From contig CM060183.1 of the NCBI GenBank assembly GCA_030549335.1, positions 34,594,768 to 34,658,767 of the forward strand: DNA of 64,000 nucleotides. Reading direction: 5' to 3'. The position numbers and the translations under genes are program-made. Within the stretch, counting starts at the first letter, position 1. Each line of letters starts with the position of its first letter. Shown piece by piece: positions 12,876 to 25,390 of the stretch. The stretch is from Pontederia crassipes. Taxonomy: Eukaryota; Streptophyta; Magnoliopsida; Commelinales; Pontederiaceae. The notes beneath the pieces are model-generated. The model was not told the DNA's origin, searched no databases, and worked only from the letters and a program-made list of their open reading frames with translations.

Positions 12876-13731
12876 CTCACGCTCTCAATATCCAGGAGTA
12901 TTAATACCTCGCTAATTTGAAATAAAAATAAAGAGCAAAATGATATTTCTCTTACACTTTATAAATCGAATATGAGAATTCGTTGATCCTATGACATTGC
13001 CCTACGACTAATTCTAATGTTTTTATTTTTACTATGCCTCTCTATTTGAGTTTCTTATGCAATAAATTTTAATGATAAGTGATAACAATTAATATGATTC
13101 CCTAATTTTTCATTTCATATGAAAGATTATCACATATAAAGGAGCACAATCAATGAAAAAAATATAATAATAACAATACTTATTAATTGATATTAAAATA
13201 ATATCAAATTTTTATATGAACCAATATTTAATTTTATCTTATTGCATCCAGTGATAATAATTTCTGGTTGCCACTGATGTCATGGCCTTTTGGGTGAGCA
13301 GTCAACCATTTGATACAATTTATATGTCTTAGTTTAACTTGCTAATCATATTATTGTTTACGTCATTATGGATCAAGGTTTGTTGAATACATGTATATAT
13401 ATATATATATAGTAAAAAGTATTTTACTATATTTATTATTATTTTGTTAGCGTCAAGTCAAGTCCGGTCATATAAAGGTAATAATATTTGTTTCACATTT
13501 AGTAACATTATCAAATGTAATTGTCAGTTCAAAGACAAATAAAACACAGGAAAAATTAATATTTATTCTAATTAATTAAATTCGTTCCATCAAATCGGGC
13601 TTCAAATGTAAAGTACAAAAATAAAAATAGAAAGTAATCATCCGGAGAAGACGTCATCGGTCTTCCAATTGCAGAGGAAGATGGCCACATCACTCATCAT
13701 CTGGTTCCAAGTGCAGAGGAACAGTTTCGAT

Positions 13732-13734
<3 letters not shown>

Positions 13735-13774
<40 letters not shown>

Positions 13775-13784
13775 ACACACACAC
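13735..13784. repeat. (CT)n followed by (AC)n microsatellite
   Basis: About 38 bp of CT dinucleotides followed by a short AC run. Confidence 0.95.
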
Positions 13785-15307
13785 AGAGTTTGACTATTAT
13801 TCTAATTTCTTATATTCATCAAATAATTTTTTATTATCATCACTTGAACGTTATCACATTTTTATCCTTAACTAATATTTAATCACGCCTCTCTTAATCT
13901 TGTATGTGCCATAACAAACACCTTCATAATATTTTAATCACATTCGTTTCTTTTCTTTTGTATAAGCAATGACCCGGAAACATTCTAATTTTTAATTAAC
14001 CTGGAACATCAAATTATATATTTTTTTTAAAAAAATATTTTTTAAAATCTCCATTGAAGCTTAGTAATTTTTCATATATACTCTTAATATATGAACTTAT
14101 CATAACGCTCCTAAATTATGTCACAATTTTTACTTTAGTCCTTTTATAATATTTTAATTTTTCCATTATTTTTTAAATCTCTACTAAAGTATAGTAATTA
14201 TTTTTTTAATTTATTAAATAACTAAATTATTCTCCTATAACTTAAAATAAACGTCAATTTTTTCTTCCTCGAGGATAGTTAATAAATAAAAAAGTAAAAA
14301 GTAACGAAAAAGCTAACAAAATATGACTCACTAAAGTAGAAATCACGCCGTAGTTTATGGAGCGCTATGATAAGTTCATATATTAAGGATAGACGTGAAA
14401 AACTGCTAAAGCTCGAAAGAGGTTTAAGGGATTAATCCTAAAAAAAGTCAACAAGAAAAAGCTAAAACTTATATTTCCTATTAAATTTTCAGTTAATTTT
14501 TATAATAAATATATTTTTAATTTTAATTATTTATTGGAATTAAAATGTTACTTCCAATTTCACTCTCGGAGAAAATAACATCTTTCCGATGATGGACCAA
14601 AATTCTTCACAATGTGCAACATAATTTGCGACTAAAAATCAAATCATTTTGAAATACCGATGAGCAACGTGTCTGTCTAAGGACAGATCCAGAGTTCAAA
14701 TTCAAGGGGGGCCAAGGTAAAAAAAAAAGCAAAAAAATTGTTGGTAGAAAGATTTGATCCCTCGACCATTAGACCAATTACTAAGGTATGAATCAAACAA
14801 ATTAAATTAAATGCATGATAATTTTGCATACTATCTGTTATTTAAAGGGGGCCAACTTAATACTTTAACCTTAAATTTTATATTTTTAAAAATAATATTA
14901 ATAAATTTCAAAAAAGTTGAGACCCTCAAGCTCATGTGGGTCCGCTCGTCCGTCAGCATTTTATCAACGAAGGTAATATCGATGATTACAACATTGATAT
15001 TCAAATGCATTAATGAAATATTCCAATATTATAATATTAATTATAACGGTGACCAGAATAATATCAGTATAATATTGAATAATATAAACCAACGTCTTAA
15101 ATTGCCAAAACTACTTAAGGCGATACCTCCGTGGTAGTACTACTAACGACCACCAACGACGGCGAAATTGTCGATACTACCACCGTGCGAAACCCACCAA
15201 TGGTGTGGCTCGTTGATATCAGAATTTAAACTCAATCTTATACTAGAATTAAATTATAAATTCAATATTATAAAAATATAATGTTATTCCAACTGTTATT
15301 TTATAAA

Positions 15308-15309
<2 letters not shown>

Positions 15310-15346
<37 letters not shown>
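15310..15346. repeat. (TA)n microsatellite
   Basis: About 37 bp of uninterrupted TA. Confidence 0.95.
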
Positions 15347-15349
<3 letters not shown>

Positions 15350-16413
15350 CCAATGAGCGATCGATGTCGTCGATTCTAAAATAGTGTAGTGTTCATAAAT
15401 AATATATTTAGATCGAACTTTGAGGGGATTCTTTTTTTTTTTTTTTTGTATCTAAATGAATTTGCTGAAAAGTTCACTTTCTTAATAAAAGGTCACGGAA
15501 AGGTGAAGAAACAAATACATTTTATCCATATATTCATCTACACACATAATAAAAGAATATGATGATTTAAATTTAAGGGCTAGAAAATGCTTTGTTATAC
15601 TCTCAATTTTATGGCCAACTATCTTTCTCTTTCACTTAAATTTTTATCTTATATCGATCGCCATCTACTTAAAAATTAGAAAATTATGCGTAAAACGTAC
15701 GAGAATGAATGCTCTTTTCTCCTTCTTTTGAATGCTCGATTTATGCAACACTCGAAGGCATATATTTTTGTAATTGATCGCCTGAAAAGTGGCATTGGAA
15801 AAACCGAAAAATGGTTGAGTTGCATAAAAAGGTGGCATTGATTGTTAATGTTCAATTCAGTTTTAATTTTTACTATATGTTTTGATTTTTAAACAAAATT
15901 ATTGAAATCTTCATTCAGTTTTCAATTCTCACTATATATACACTAAAGCCCTCGTCCGAATCGATAAATGTGTTCATCAATATTTGGTCAATATTTATTA
16001 TTAAATCATTATAGTATGATAATAATACTTTGTTAAATGTATCATCGGTATTAGAATTTCTGAATTAAATAGTATAATAAGAAGTTAATGGCTACTTAGT
16101 AAATATTAATATAACATATACCGATGGCCATTACTGAGACCATCAGTACTGGTGACTGTCGATGCTAGTGATGACACATGCCATTGCTATTCAAATTTAT
16201 TAATTAAAAATTATAGTAATCTATTATAGAATAATATTATTAATTAAATATTAAAATAAAATATATCGATGACCTTAGTCCTCAATATTACCTATGCCTT
16301 TGGGTCCGACGATGCACCGACAACTCGCACACCAACGGGTAGTATCGACGATTCAACATGTCATGACACAAATACCCCCTCTACCCTAAGGAAGAGGAAG
16401 ACGTCATTGTCAC

Positions 16414-16712
16414 TGTTAAGAATATAAAATGTTAGATATTGCTCTTTCTAATGGCTTAAGCTTTTAGAAAAACTGATTAGCACATCAAATTTAACATGGT
16501 ATCAGAGCCAGAAGTCAATGGTTCGAACCTCGTTAAACTCTTATTAAAAATTAATTTCCTTCCTTAGTTGTCTACGTGTTAGGCTTGGACTAGATCAAAA
16601 GTTTTCAGCGGCCCACACGTGAGGGGGAGTGTTAAGAATATAAAATATTAGATGTTACTCTTCCTAATGGCTTAAGCTTTTAGGAAAACTGATTAGCACA
16701 TCAAATTTAACA
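16414..16712 (+). mobile_element. TRIM (terminal-repeat retrotransposon in miniature), complete
   Basis: Two direct repeats of 83 bp, 16414-16496 and 16630-16712, each start TGTTAAGAATATAAAAT and end AAATTTAACA, giving the LTR signature TG...CA; they differ at five positions. Directly after the first is TGGTATCAGAGCC (16497-16509), complementary to the 3' end of initiator tRNA-Met (primer-binding site). Directly before the second is GTGAGGGGGAG (polypurine tract). Only 133 bp lies between the LTRs and encodes nothing, so it must borrow all proteins. Flanking 5-mers (GTCAC, GATCA) are not identical, so no clean TSD is claimed. On the family pattern this is a canonical TRIM. Confidence 0.85.
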
Positions 16713-17282
16713 GATCATGGCACTTGTCATCGAATTCGCTGTCCTATGATCGCCCCCTTCTCGACAGTGTTGCCCTCTTATGGGACAGATCCACCTCTTA
16801 TCGGGGTGGCGCCACTAACCAAAATAGGGTGGGCAGATCCGTCTCTTCAAGGTTGACGTATAGTGGGATGTTGAGCACATAACAAATGTGAAAAACATTT
16901 AATTATAGGTGCTCGAAAATGTTCTTCTCGATGCTATCCTCTGCATATGCTATGGGAGAACATCTCAATTGGATTAGAAAAACTCTATGGACCGAGTTAT
17001 TAACAAAGTGATCAACTAAGGAGCACAAAATCGAAGTGTGAAAAAAAAAAAAATAGAGAATGTCTTTATAATCTAAGTGGTCAACTAAGGAGCACAGAAT
17101 CTGACCAAGCAGCTTGCATACACATTTACGTTCATCGTTGCCAAAAAATGGTATATAGTAATGTCTTTATAATTTTATAATCAATATCACACTAATATCT
17201 GGTAAGTTATTGTTTTAAATTTAATTGTAAGAAAAAGAGACGGTAAAATATTGACTTAAGATAAAATTTTCTTCAAAACCCA
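16713..17282. other. intergenic DNA, no gene seen
   Basis: Short moderately AT-rich spacer between the TRIM and the tandem duplication. No coding or RNA feature recognised. Confidence 0.5.
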
Positions 17283-18770
17283 TAAAAATAATGAACGAAT
17301 TTCGTCGTATGCTCGGAATACATATGTAAGACAATACGTTCGTAATAGTTGATAAATAATAAATTTTTTATTACTAAATTTATTATTAACAAGTAATAAA
17401 AAATTTAAGAGGTATTTAAAGCAAATGAAGCCGAACATCTTACACAGGCCACGTAGGAGGCAGTAATGTCGATGACTCCTCGTTAACTTTAGACTTGCCA
17501 TGTCGACGTGAAGAATTATTATAGTGTTTTTCTCTTATTACTTGAGTTAAATTAAGTACCATTGCTGACTTCAAGAAAAAAAAAATCATTGTGATAGAAT
17601 GTAAAAATTATAAAGTTAATTTTTAGTATCTTGATGCATTTGAATTGACATTTATTGACATCTTAATTGATTGTTAAATTATCTCTTATATTGGATTGTG
17701 ATGTGAAACCAAGAAATTAAAAATTGAAGAATTTGAATATAATTTAATGAAACATTTTTAAATCTTTAATATGATAATTTTTTATTTTAAATATTATTGT
17801 AAACCAAGTCCCAATTAATCCCAATTAAAAAAAAAGTGTAATCAACTAAGTATTCTTTTATTATATTAAGGTATTTTGCGTTATAGATTTTTTTAATGAT
17901 AACAAATCATCATATACATATTACAATACACAAATCTTTTTTTTTTTTTTGTCATTCCCTTTAGGCAATAAACATTTTATTTTACGTGCTAGAATTGAAT
18001 TAGTCACAATCGTCGTTGATTTTATTTTACATGGCACTCACTATTTATTTTGATGTCATTTCTCAAACATCAACTTAATACTCAACTATATACTTGTTTT
18101 AAATAAGTTATTTATTAAAAATAATCTATTTAAATTCATATATAAAAATTCTTTATTACTATTATTATTAATATATATGAAAATTATGCTGGTTATTTGT
18201 TACTAACTTGGAAAAAAAATAAAATCCAAGTTATTTACTAACTTTTACCTTAGAGTGAAAAGATAAATTTTAACGAAATCACTAACTTAAAAAAAATTCG
18301 AAATTATCAGATCATACTTTCTATACTCTCAAGAAAGAATGTAAATTAAATAAAAATTTCACTTATTATGGATGAAAAAAATTAGCTCATCAAATAATTT
18401 ATATAGGAAATTACAAAACTAAAATTTAAAGTTTTATTGAGAAGATTTAATTTTTAATATATTTTTTCATCCGGCCAAATCACTCAAACTCGACGGATTG
18501 ACCGGTTGAATCAAGATTTACTCGTATTCGATCAGGTCGAATTGGTTAAAACGAACCACATAAGAATAAATTATCATAAGATGATTAAATGAATAAATAG
18601 AGATATTTTTTATGCTTTCTATATTCCCAAGAATGTACTAATGACTGAGTTTAACTTTGAATTTAAAAATAAAATGATTAATCAAAGAGAAAGCGAAAAA
18701 ATAGAATTCAATTACTTATTTATAAAAAAATATTTTAAATTGAAAGCACAATTTTTTTTATAAAAGAAAT

Positions 18771-19045
18771 TGTTGAGAATAAAATACCGAGGATCGATAA
18801 ACAATCAAAACAACGAAAGAAAAAGATGATAAACAAAAAGATTTAACGTGGTAAAACTCTCTTGATCAATGTGGACAAGAGAGAAACATCCACGGGCAAA
18901 GAAGACCGCCGTCAGAAGAAATTCACTATGAGCAAAAAAGAGTATATCATAATAAAACTCGCTTCTTGATTCTCATTTTTTCTTTTTCTCATTTTTTTCT
19001 TTCATAATTTTGAGTACATGATACCTAATTCAAAGCACATCAACA
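18771..19045 (+). mobile_element. solo LTR (same family as 6097-6468), copy in unit 1
   Basis: Starts TGTTGAGAATAAAATACCGA and ends AAGCACATCAACA, with TGTTG/CAACA termini. Flanks GAAAT and AAATT overlap at four bases but are not identical. Lacks the GC-rich segment of the 6.1-kb copy. The identical LTR sits at 22596-22870 because of the block duplication. Confidence 0.65.
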
Positions 19046-19341
19046 AAATTAAATAAAAATAATGCACATATTATGGATGAAACAAATTAACTCATTATAT
19101 AATGAAATTACAAAAGTAAAATTTCAAAGTATGATTGAGAAGATTTAATTTTTTAAAATATTTATTTATTTTTTTCATCGGGTCGGATCACTCAAACTTG
19201 ACGGGTTGACTGGTTGAACCCGAGTTTTGTCCAAATTTGATCGAGTCAAAGTGGTCAAACTTTTTTCTAATTTTCAATCGACTCGTTGGTCGTTTTAAGT
19301 CCTAAACAATCGGCTGGGTCTAACAAAATTTTAATAAGTTA

Positions 19342-19590
19342 TGTTGTTGGATTCCACCGAGGATCGATGAAATCAAGACAACAAAGAAGACAATAGATGG
19401 ACACATTTAACGTGTGAACCAGAGAGAAACATTCACGGGTAAAGAAGATTGTCGTGAGAAGAAATTCCATTATGAACAATAGAAAGTTATAAAATCCTAA
19501 TGGTTCAAGCTTTTCGCTTCCGTCGCACATCCTTATTTTTTTCTCCCAATTTTGAGTATACGATACATTATGTCTTAGCGACTTCAAAAT
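19342..19590 (+). mobile_element. diverged solo-LTR relative, copy in unit 1
   Basis: TGTTGTTGGATTCCACCGAG onward aligns with the LTR family at 6097 and 18771 (shared 'ccgaggatcgatga', 'gagagaaacattcacggg', 'gagaagaaattc', 'attttgagta' blocks) but with many differences. The right end is not clear. Duplicated at about 23166-23414. Confidence 0.5.
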
Positions 19591-20127
19591 TTGAACTTAT
19601 TTATTATTCCAATATAAGTGAGGAGAAGAATCAAAGTTGGATAAGCTATAGAATTATCAATTTGATTACGCTAATGATTTTTCCGATTAACCAAAGAGTT
19701 TGTGAAAGAAAGAAACTAAAAGTAGTTGCACCTAAATCTTCAGATGAAAGTGCGGTAGCTACACGCCTTGTTTCTACTAATAATTTTGAGTGCGAGGAAC
19801 AACAAATTAGGAGGTTGCGTGGGCGTGGATGGCCACTGAAAGCTTTACATACAATAACTACATATATCTTGTGCACCAACGAACAAGATATATATATAAG
19901 CAGAGGTAGAAAATGACACGTGTCGAGCTCTCATAAATTGAATATATAAAATGATAATATTATAATTATATAATCATGGATACTCGAACGTTAGTTATTA
20001 GAAAATATCTATTTATATCTATATAGATATTAAAAATTCCACGTGTCGAACTCTCATAAATTGAATGTATAAAAGAATAATATTTTAATTATATAATTAT
20101 GAAAACTCAAAAGTTAGTTATTAAAAA

Positions 20128-21012
20128 TGGATTTAATGGGGGTCATATGCCTTGTATGACGTATGACCCTCATACGCATTTCGTCCCCCGTCCGATCTAA
20201 TCGGACGGTGGAAACAACTTCCCCCACAAGCCCCACAACTCTCCCCCTACGACAGCATCTCCCAACTCTCCTCTCTCATATGCGACCGGTGCTCCTCTCT
20301 CCCCTCTCGTCTTCTTCTTCACCGGCCAGCAACTCCTTCCTCCGATCCAGCGAGCGCCGGCCAGCATCCCCTCCGGCACGACCCCCCGAGGTTCCCAAAT
20401 CCACATGTGAGGTCGGATCGGCGACGGCGACGGATCTTTCCCTCCGACGCGATCTGGATCCTCCCCTCCGGCACGGCGCCCTCGCCTCGTCGCCGTCGCC
20501 GCCCATGCGACTGATCTTTCCCTCCGATGCGATTTGGTTCCTCCCCTTCGGCACGGCGCCCTCGCCTCATCATCGTCGCCGCCGCCTCGCCGCTTCGCCT
20601 CGCTGCTTCTTCTAGCAACCGGAGAAGGCCGCCTCACCGTCACCGCACGTGCCTCGCTCGCGGCCTGATCCGCCCGCCCGAGGCTTGATCTGCCGCCTGG
20701 CGACCAGATCGGGCCGCGGCCGGCCCAGGTCACCTGGCGGCCGATCAAGCCGCGCCCGGCCACATCGGGGGGTTGGGAGAGGGAGATATCTGACCAGATC
20801 ACGAGAGAGGGAGCAGGAGAGGGAGCCGGTGGAGAGGAGAAATCACCGTCGGAGAGATCGTCGGAGGAGGAAGAGATCATCGCCGAAGAGAGTGCCGCCG
20901 ATCATCAGAAGGAAAAAAATTTGATCGCCCACCGTTAGATTAAATCTAACGGTGGGCAGGAGGGCGTATGGGGATCATACACATATGAGGCGTATGATCC
21001 CCATTAAATCCA
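20128..21012. mobile_element. GC-rich inverted-repeat DNA element (MITE), full-length copy
   Basis: Left end TGGATTTAATGGGG and right end CCCCATTAAATCCA are inverted copies; with gaps the inverted repeat extends about 48 bp to the CATACGC motif. TTAAAAA flanks both ends (20121-20127, 21013-21019), a 7-bp target duplication. Just inside each terminus is a perfect small hairpin: CCGTCCGATCTAATCGGACG near 20188 and arms GCCCACCGTTAGATT / AATCTAACGGTGGGC near 20927-20957. The 885-bp body is GC-rich with long spurious frames on both strands, none with a recognisable domain. Superfamily uncertain. Confidence 0.72.
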
Positions 21013-22595
21013 TTAAAAATATATATAATTTTATTTATTTATATTTTTAAATTATATATTTGTAACTATAAATAGAGGGACTTTCAATTTCGTTTGCATA
21101 CTTGATGCCTAAAAATAATGAACGAATTTCGTCGTATGCTCGGAATACATATGTAAGACAATACGTTCGTAATAGTTGATAAATAATAAATTTTTTATTA
21201 CTAAATTTATTATTAACAAGTAATAAAAAATTTAAGAGGTATTTAAAGCAAATGAAGCCGAACATCTTACACAGGCCACGTAGGAGGCAGTAATGTCGAT
21301 GACTCCTCGTTAACTTTAGACTTGCCATGTCGACGTGAAGAATTATTATAGTGTTTTTCTCTTATTACTTGAGTTAAATTAAGTACCATTGCTGACTTCA
21401 AGAAAAAAAAAATCATTGTGATAGAATGTAAAAATTATAAAGTTAATTTTTAGTATCTTGATGCATTTGAATTGACATTTATTGACATCTTAATTGATTG
21501 TTAAATTATCTCTTATATTGGATTGTGATGTGAAACCAAGAAATTAAAAATTGAAGAATTTGAATATAATTTAATGAAACATTTTTAAATCTTTAATATG
21601 ATAATTTTTTATTTTAAATATTATTGTAAACCAAGTCCCAATTAATCCCAATTAAAAAAAAAGTGTAATCAACTAAGTATTCTTTTATTATATTAAGGTA
21701 TTTTGCGTTATAGATTTTTTTAATGATAACAAATCATCATATACATATTACAATACACAAATCTTTTTTTTTTTTGTCATTCCCTTTAGGCAATAAACAT
21801 TTTATTTTACGTGCTAGAATTGAATTAGTCACAATCGTCGTTGATTTTATTTTACATGGCACTCACTATTTATTTTGATGTCATTTCTCAAACATCAACT
21901 TAATACTCAACTATATACTTGTTTTAAATAAGTTATTTATTAAAAATAATCTATTTAAATTCATATATAAAAATTCTTTATTACTATTATTATTAATATA
22001 TATGAAAATTATGCTGGTTATTTGTTACTAACTTGGAAAAAAAATAAAATCCAAGTTATTTACTAACTTTTACCTTAGAGTGAAAAGATAAATTTTAACG
22101 AAATCACTAACTTAAAAAAAATTCGAAATTATCAGATCATACTTTCTATACTCTCAAGAAAGAATGTAAATTAAATAAAAATTTCACTTATTATGGATGA
22201 AAAAAATTAGCTCATCAAATAATTTATATAGGAAATTACAAAACTAAAATTTAAAGTTTTATTGAGAAGATTTAATTTTTAATATATTTTTTCATCCGGC
22301 CAAATCACTCAAACTCGACGGATTGGCCGGTTGAATCAAGATTTACTCGTATTCGATCAGGTCGAATTGGTTAAAACGAACCACATAAGAATAAATTATC
22401 ATAAGATGATTAAATGAATAAATAGAGATATTTTTTATGCTTTCTATATTCCCAAGAATGTACTAATGACTGAGTTTAACTTTGAATTTAAAAATAAAAT
22501 GATTAATCAAAGAGAAAGCGAAAAAATAGAATTCAATTACTTATTTATAAAAAAATATTTTAAATTGAAAGCACAATTTTTTTTATAAAAGAAAT

Positions 22596-22870
22596 TGTTG
22601 AGAATAAAATACCGAGGATCGATAAACAATCAAAACAACGAAAGAAAAAGATGATAAACAAAAAGATTTAACGTGGTAAAACTCTCTTGATCAATGTGGA
22701 TAAGAGAGAAACATCCACGGGCAAAGAAGACCGCCGTCAGAAGAAATTCACTATGAGCAAAAAAGAGTATATCATAATAAAACTCGCTTCTTGATTCTCA
22801 TTTTTCCTTTTTCTCATTTTTTTCTTTCATAATTTTGAGTACATGATACCTAATTCAAAGCACATCAACA
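22596..22870 (+). mobile_element. solo LTR, copy in unit 2
   Basis: Same LTR as 18771-19045, carried by the tandem duplication; one or two substitutions are visible. Confidence 0.65.
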
Positions 22871-23165
22871 AAATTAAATAAAAATAATGCACATATTATG
22901 GATGAAACAAATTAACTCATTATATAATGAAATTACAAAAGTAAAATTTCAAAGTATGATTGAGAAGATTTAATTTTTTAAAATATTTATTTTTTTTTTC
23001 ATCGGGTCAGATCACTCAAACTTGACGGGTTGACTGGTTGAACCCGAGTTTTGTCCAAATTTGATCGAGTCAAAGTGGTCAAACTTTTTTCTAATTTTCA
23101 ACCGACTCGTTGGTCGTTTTAAGTCCTAAACAATCGGCTGGGTCTAACAAAATTTTAATAAGTTA

Positions 23166-23414
23166 TGTTGTTGGATTCCACCGAGGATCGATGAAATCAA
23201 GACAACAAAGAAGACAATAGATGGACACATTTAACGTGTGAACCAGAGAGAAACATTCACGGGTAAAGAAGATTGTCGTGAGAAGAAATTCCATTATGAA
23301 CAATAGAAAGTTATAAAATCCTAATGGTTCAAGCTTTTCGCTTCCGTCGCACATCCTTATTTTTTTCTCCCAATTTTGAGTATACGATACATTATGTCTT
23401 AGCGACTTCAAAAT
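23166..23414 (+). mobile_element. diverged solo-LTR relative, copy in unit 2
   Basis: Duplicate of 19342-19590 with no obvious differences. Confidence 0.5.
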
Positions 23415-23955
23415 TTGAACTTATTTATTATTCCAATATAAGTGAGGAGAAGAATCAAAGTTGGATAAGCTATAGAATTATCAATTTGATTACGCTAATG
23501 ATTTTTCCGATTAACCAAAGAGTTTGTGAAAGAAAGAAACTAAAAGTAGTTGCACCTAAATCTTCAGATGAAAGTGCGGTAGCTACACGCCTTGTTTCTA
23601 CTAATAATTTTGAGTGCGAGGAACAACAAATTAGGAGGTTGCGTGGGCGTGGATGGCCACTGAAAGCTTTACATACAATAACTACATATATCTTGTGCAC
23701 CAACGAACAAGATATATATATATATAAGCAGAGGTAGAAAATGACACGTGTCGAGCTCTCATAAATTGAATATATAAAATGATAATATTATAATTATATA
23801 ATCATGGATACTCGAACGTTAGTTATTAGAAAATATCTATTTATATCTATATAGATATTAAAAATTCCACGTGTCGAACTCTCATAAATTGAATGTATAA
23901 AAGAATAATATTTTAATTATATAATTATGAAAACTCAAAAGTTAGTTATTAAAAA

Positions 23956-24609
23956 TGGATTTAATGGGGGTCATACGCCTTGTATGACGTATGACCCTCA
24001 TACGCATTTCGTCCCCCGTCCGATCTAATCGAACGGTGGAAACAACTTCCCCCACAAGCCCCACAACTCTCCCCCTACGACAGCATCTCCCAACTCTCCT
24101 CTCTCATATGCGACCGGTGCTCCTCTCTCCCCTCTCGTCTTCTTCTTCACCGTCCAGCAACTCCTTCCTCCGATCCAGCGAGCGCCGGCCAGCATCCCCT
24201 CCGGCACGACCCCCCGAGGTTCCCAAATCCACATGTGAGGTCGGATCGGCGACGGCGACGAATCTTTCCCTCCGACGCGATCTGGATCCTCCCCTCCGGC
24301 ATGGCGCCCTCGCCTCGTCGCCGTCGCCGCCCATGCGACTGATCTTTCCCTCCGATGCGATTTGGTTCCTCCCCTTCGGCACGGCGCCCTCGCCTCGTCA
24401 TCGTCGCCGCCGCCTCGCCGCTTCGCCTCGCTGCTTCTTCTAGCAACCGGAGAAGGCCGCCTCACCGTCACCGCACGTGCCTCGCTCGCGGCCTGATCCG
24501 CCCGCCCGAGGCTTGATCTGCCGCCTGGCGACCAGATCGGGCCGCGGCCGGCCCAGGTGGGCGTATGGGGATCATACACATATGAGGCGTATGATCCCCA
24601 TTAAATCCA
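23956..24609. mobile_element. GC-rich inverted-repeat DNA element, internally deleted copy
   Basis: Same termini and same TTAAAAA duplications (23949-23955, 24610-24616) as 20128-21012. About 231 bp is missing between the CCCAGG motif and GGGCGTATGG, including the right subterminal hairpin. The deletion arose after the block duplication or was present in the donor haplotype. Confidence 0.72.
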
Positions 24610-25167
24610 TTAAAAATATATATAATTTTATTTATTTATATTTGTAAATTATATATTTGTAACTATAAATAGAGGGACTTTCAATTTCGTTTGCATACTT
24701 GATGCCTTCTCTTGAAGGAAAAAGTTCGTGCGGACCTACAAATATAGGTTTGTGCATGATAAAAAAATATTTATATATAATTTCTCTCATATAATAAAAA
24801 TATTAAATGTTATATGAAGCTTTTAATTTACATTTTTATACTCGACGTCTTCTTTGAAGGCAAAGAGTATGTGAGAACCCACAAATATAAGTTTGTGCAT
24901 AATAAAAAAGAATACTCTTTTTCTCTTTGTCTAATAAAAATTAAATATTATAATTTTTATATAAGGAAAGAAAAGTTTATAAAGTTCGAGTTATAGATAT
25001 GCATTTCATACTATAAAGATGATATCTATTTATGATTAATATAAGTATCATCAAAGTTTTCAATATATAGGATATAGATAAGTAGCTATGCCTGCAAATA
25101 TATTTCTACATCTTATATATAAAAATAAAAAATAAGCAGATATGTATCTACATCTTATACATCTCCT

Positions 25168-25207
25168 TATATATATACATATATATATATATATGTGTGT
25201 GCGCGCG

Positions 25208-25250
<43 letters not shown>
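25168..25250. repeat. compound microsatellite (TA)n-(TG)n-(CG)n-(TA)n
   Basis: Alternating purine-pyrimidine tract that changes from AT to GT to GC dinucleotides and back to AT without interruption. Confidence 0.95.
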
Positions 25251-25254
<4 letters not shown>

Positions 25255-25390
25255 GATTTTTTTATAGCCAATGATATATAAAATAAATCATATATTTTTG
25301 TATTAATAATATTTATTCTCATATATTATTTATACTAATAATTATGAATTGTATATATTATTTTTTTATTGTTATCAGGTTGTTATGCTA

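Larger units (their letters stand above)
12876..16413. other. AT-rich intergenic DNA with simple repeats
   Basis: No gene recognised. A 36-bp match to the short repeat at 50392-50574 lies at 13341-13375. From about 14690 to 14970 the sequence has the look of an old DNA transposon (GGGGGCCAAG near both ends) without a clear TSD. From 15120 to 16380 short ATCGATGA- and ACGAC-like motifs recur without clear periodicity. Confidence 0.5.
17283..21109. repeat. tandem duplication, unit 1 (3827 bp)
   Basis: Starts TAAAAATAATGAACGAATTT and ends TTGCATACTTGATGCC. Repeats head-to-tail at 21110-24706. Identity by eye is very high: only scattered single-base changes (for example near 18503, 18873, 19279) and length changes in poly-T and TA runs. 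The junction at 21109/21110 joins 'gatgcc' directly to 'taaaaataatg', whereas the natural continuation after unit 2 is 'ttctcttgaagg'. Contains solo LTRs and the inverted-repeat element listed separately; no gene. Confidence 0.92.
21110..24706. repeat. tandem duplication, unit 2 (3597 bp)
   Basis: Second copy of the 17283-21109 block. It is about 230 bp shorter, almost entirely because of one deletion inside its GC-rich element (about 24558). Elsewhere the copies are nearly base-for-base equal. Confidence 0.92.

Noticed and set aside
14741..14800. Minus-strand tRNA-like A-box (TGGTCTAATGG)
   Set aside because: A-box matches but the following B-box is too close and mismatched at three positions; no tRNA fold.
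14690..14970. Possible old DNA transposon with GGGGGCC motifs
   Set aside because: Terminal similarity is weak and no TSD could be defined.
19500..19916. 138-codon frame, repeated at 23324-23737
   Set aside because: Part is LTR-derived and the two copies are identical only because the whole block is recently duplicated; no family recognised, no promoter.
20163..20924. Several 90-230 codon frames on both strands in the GC-rich element (also 23991-24579)
   Set aside because: Low-complexity Ser/Pro/Arg/Gly products mirrored on both strands; no domain; explained by GC content of a mobile element.
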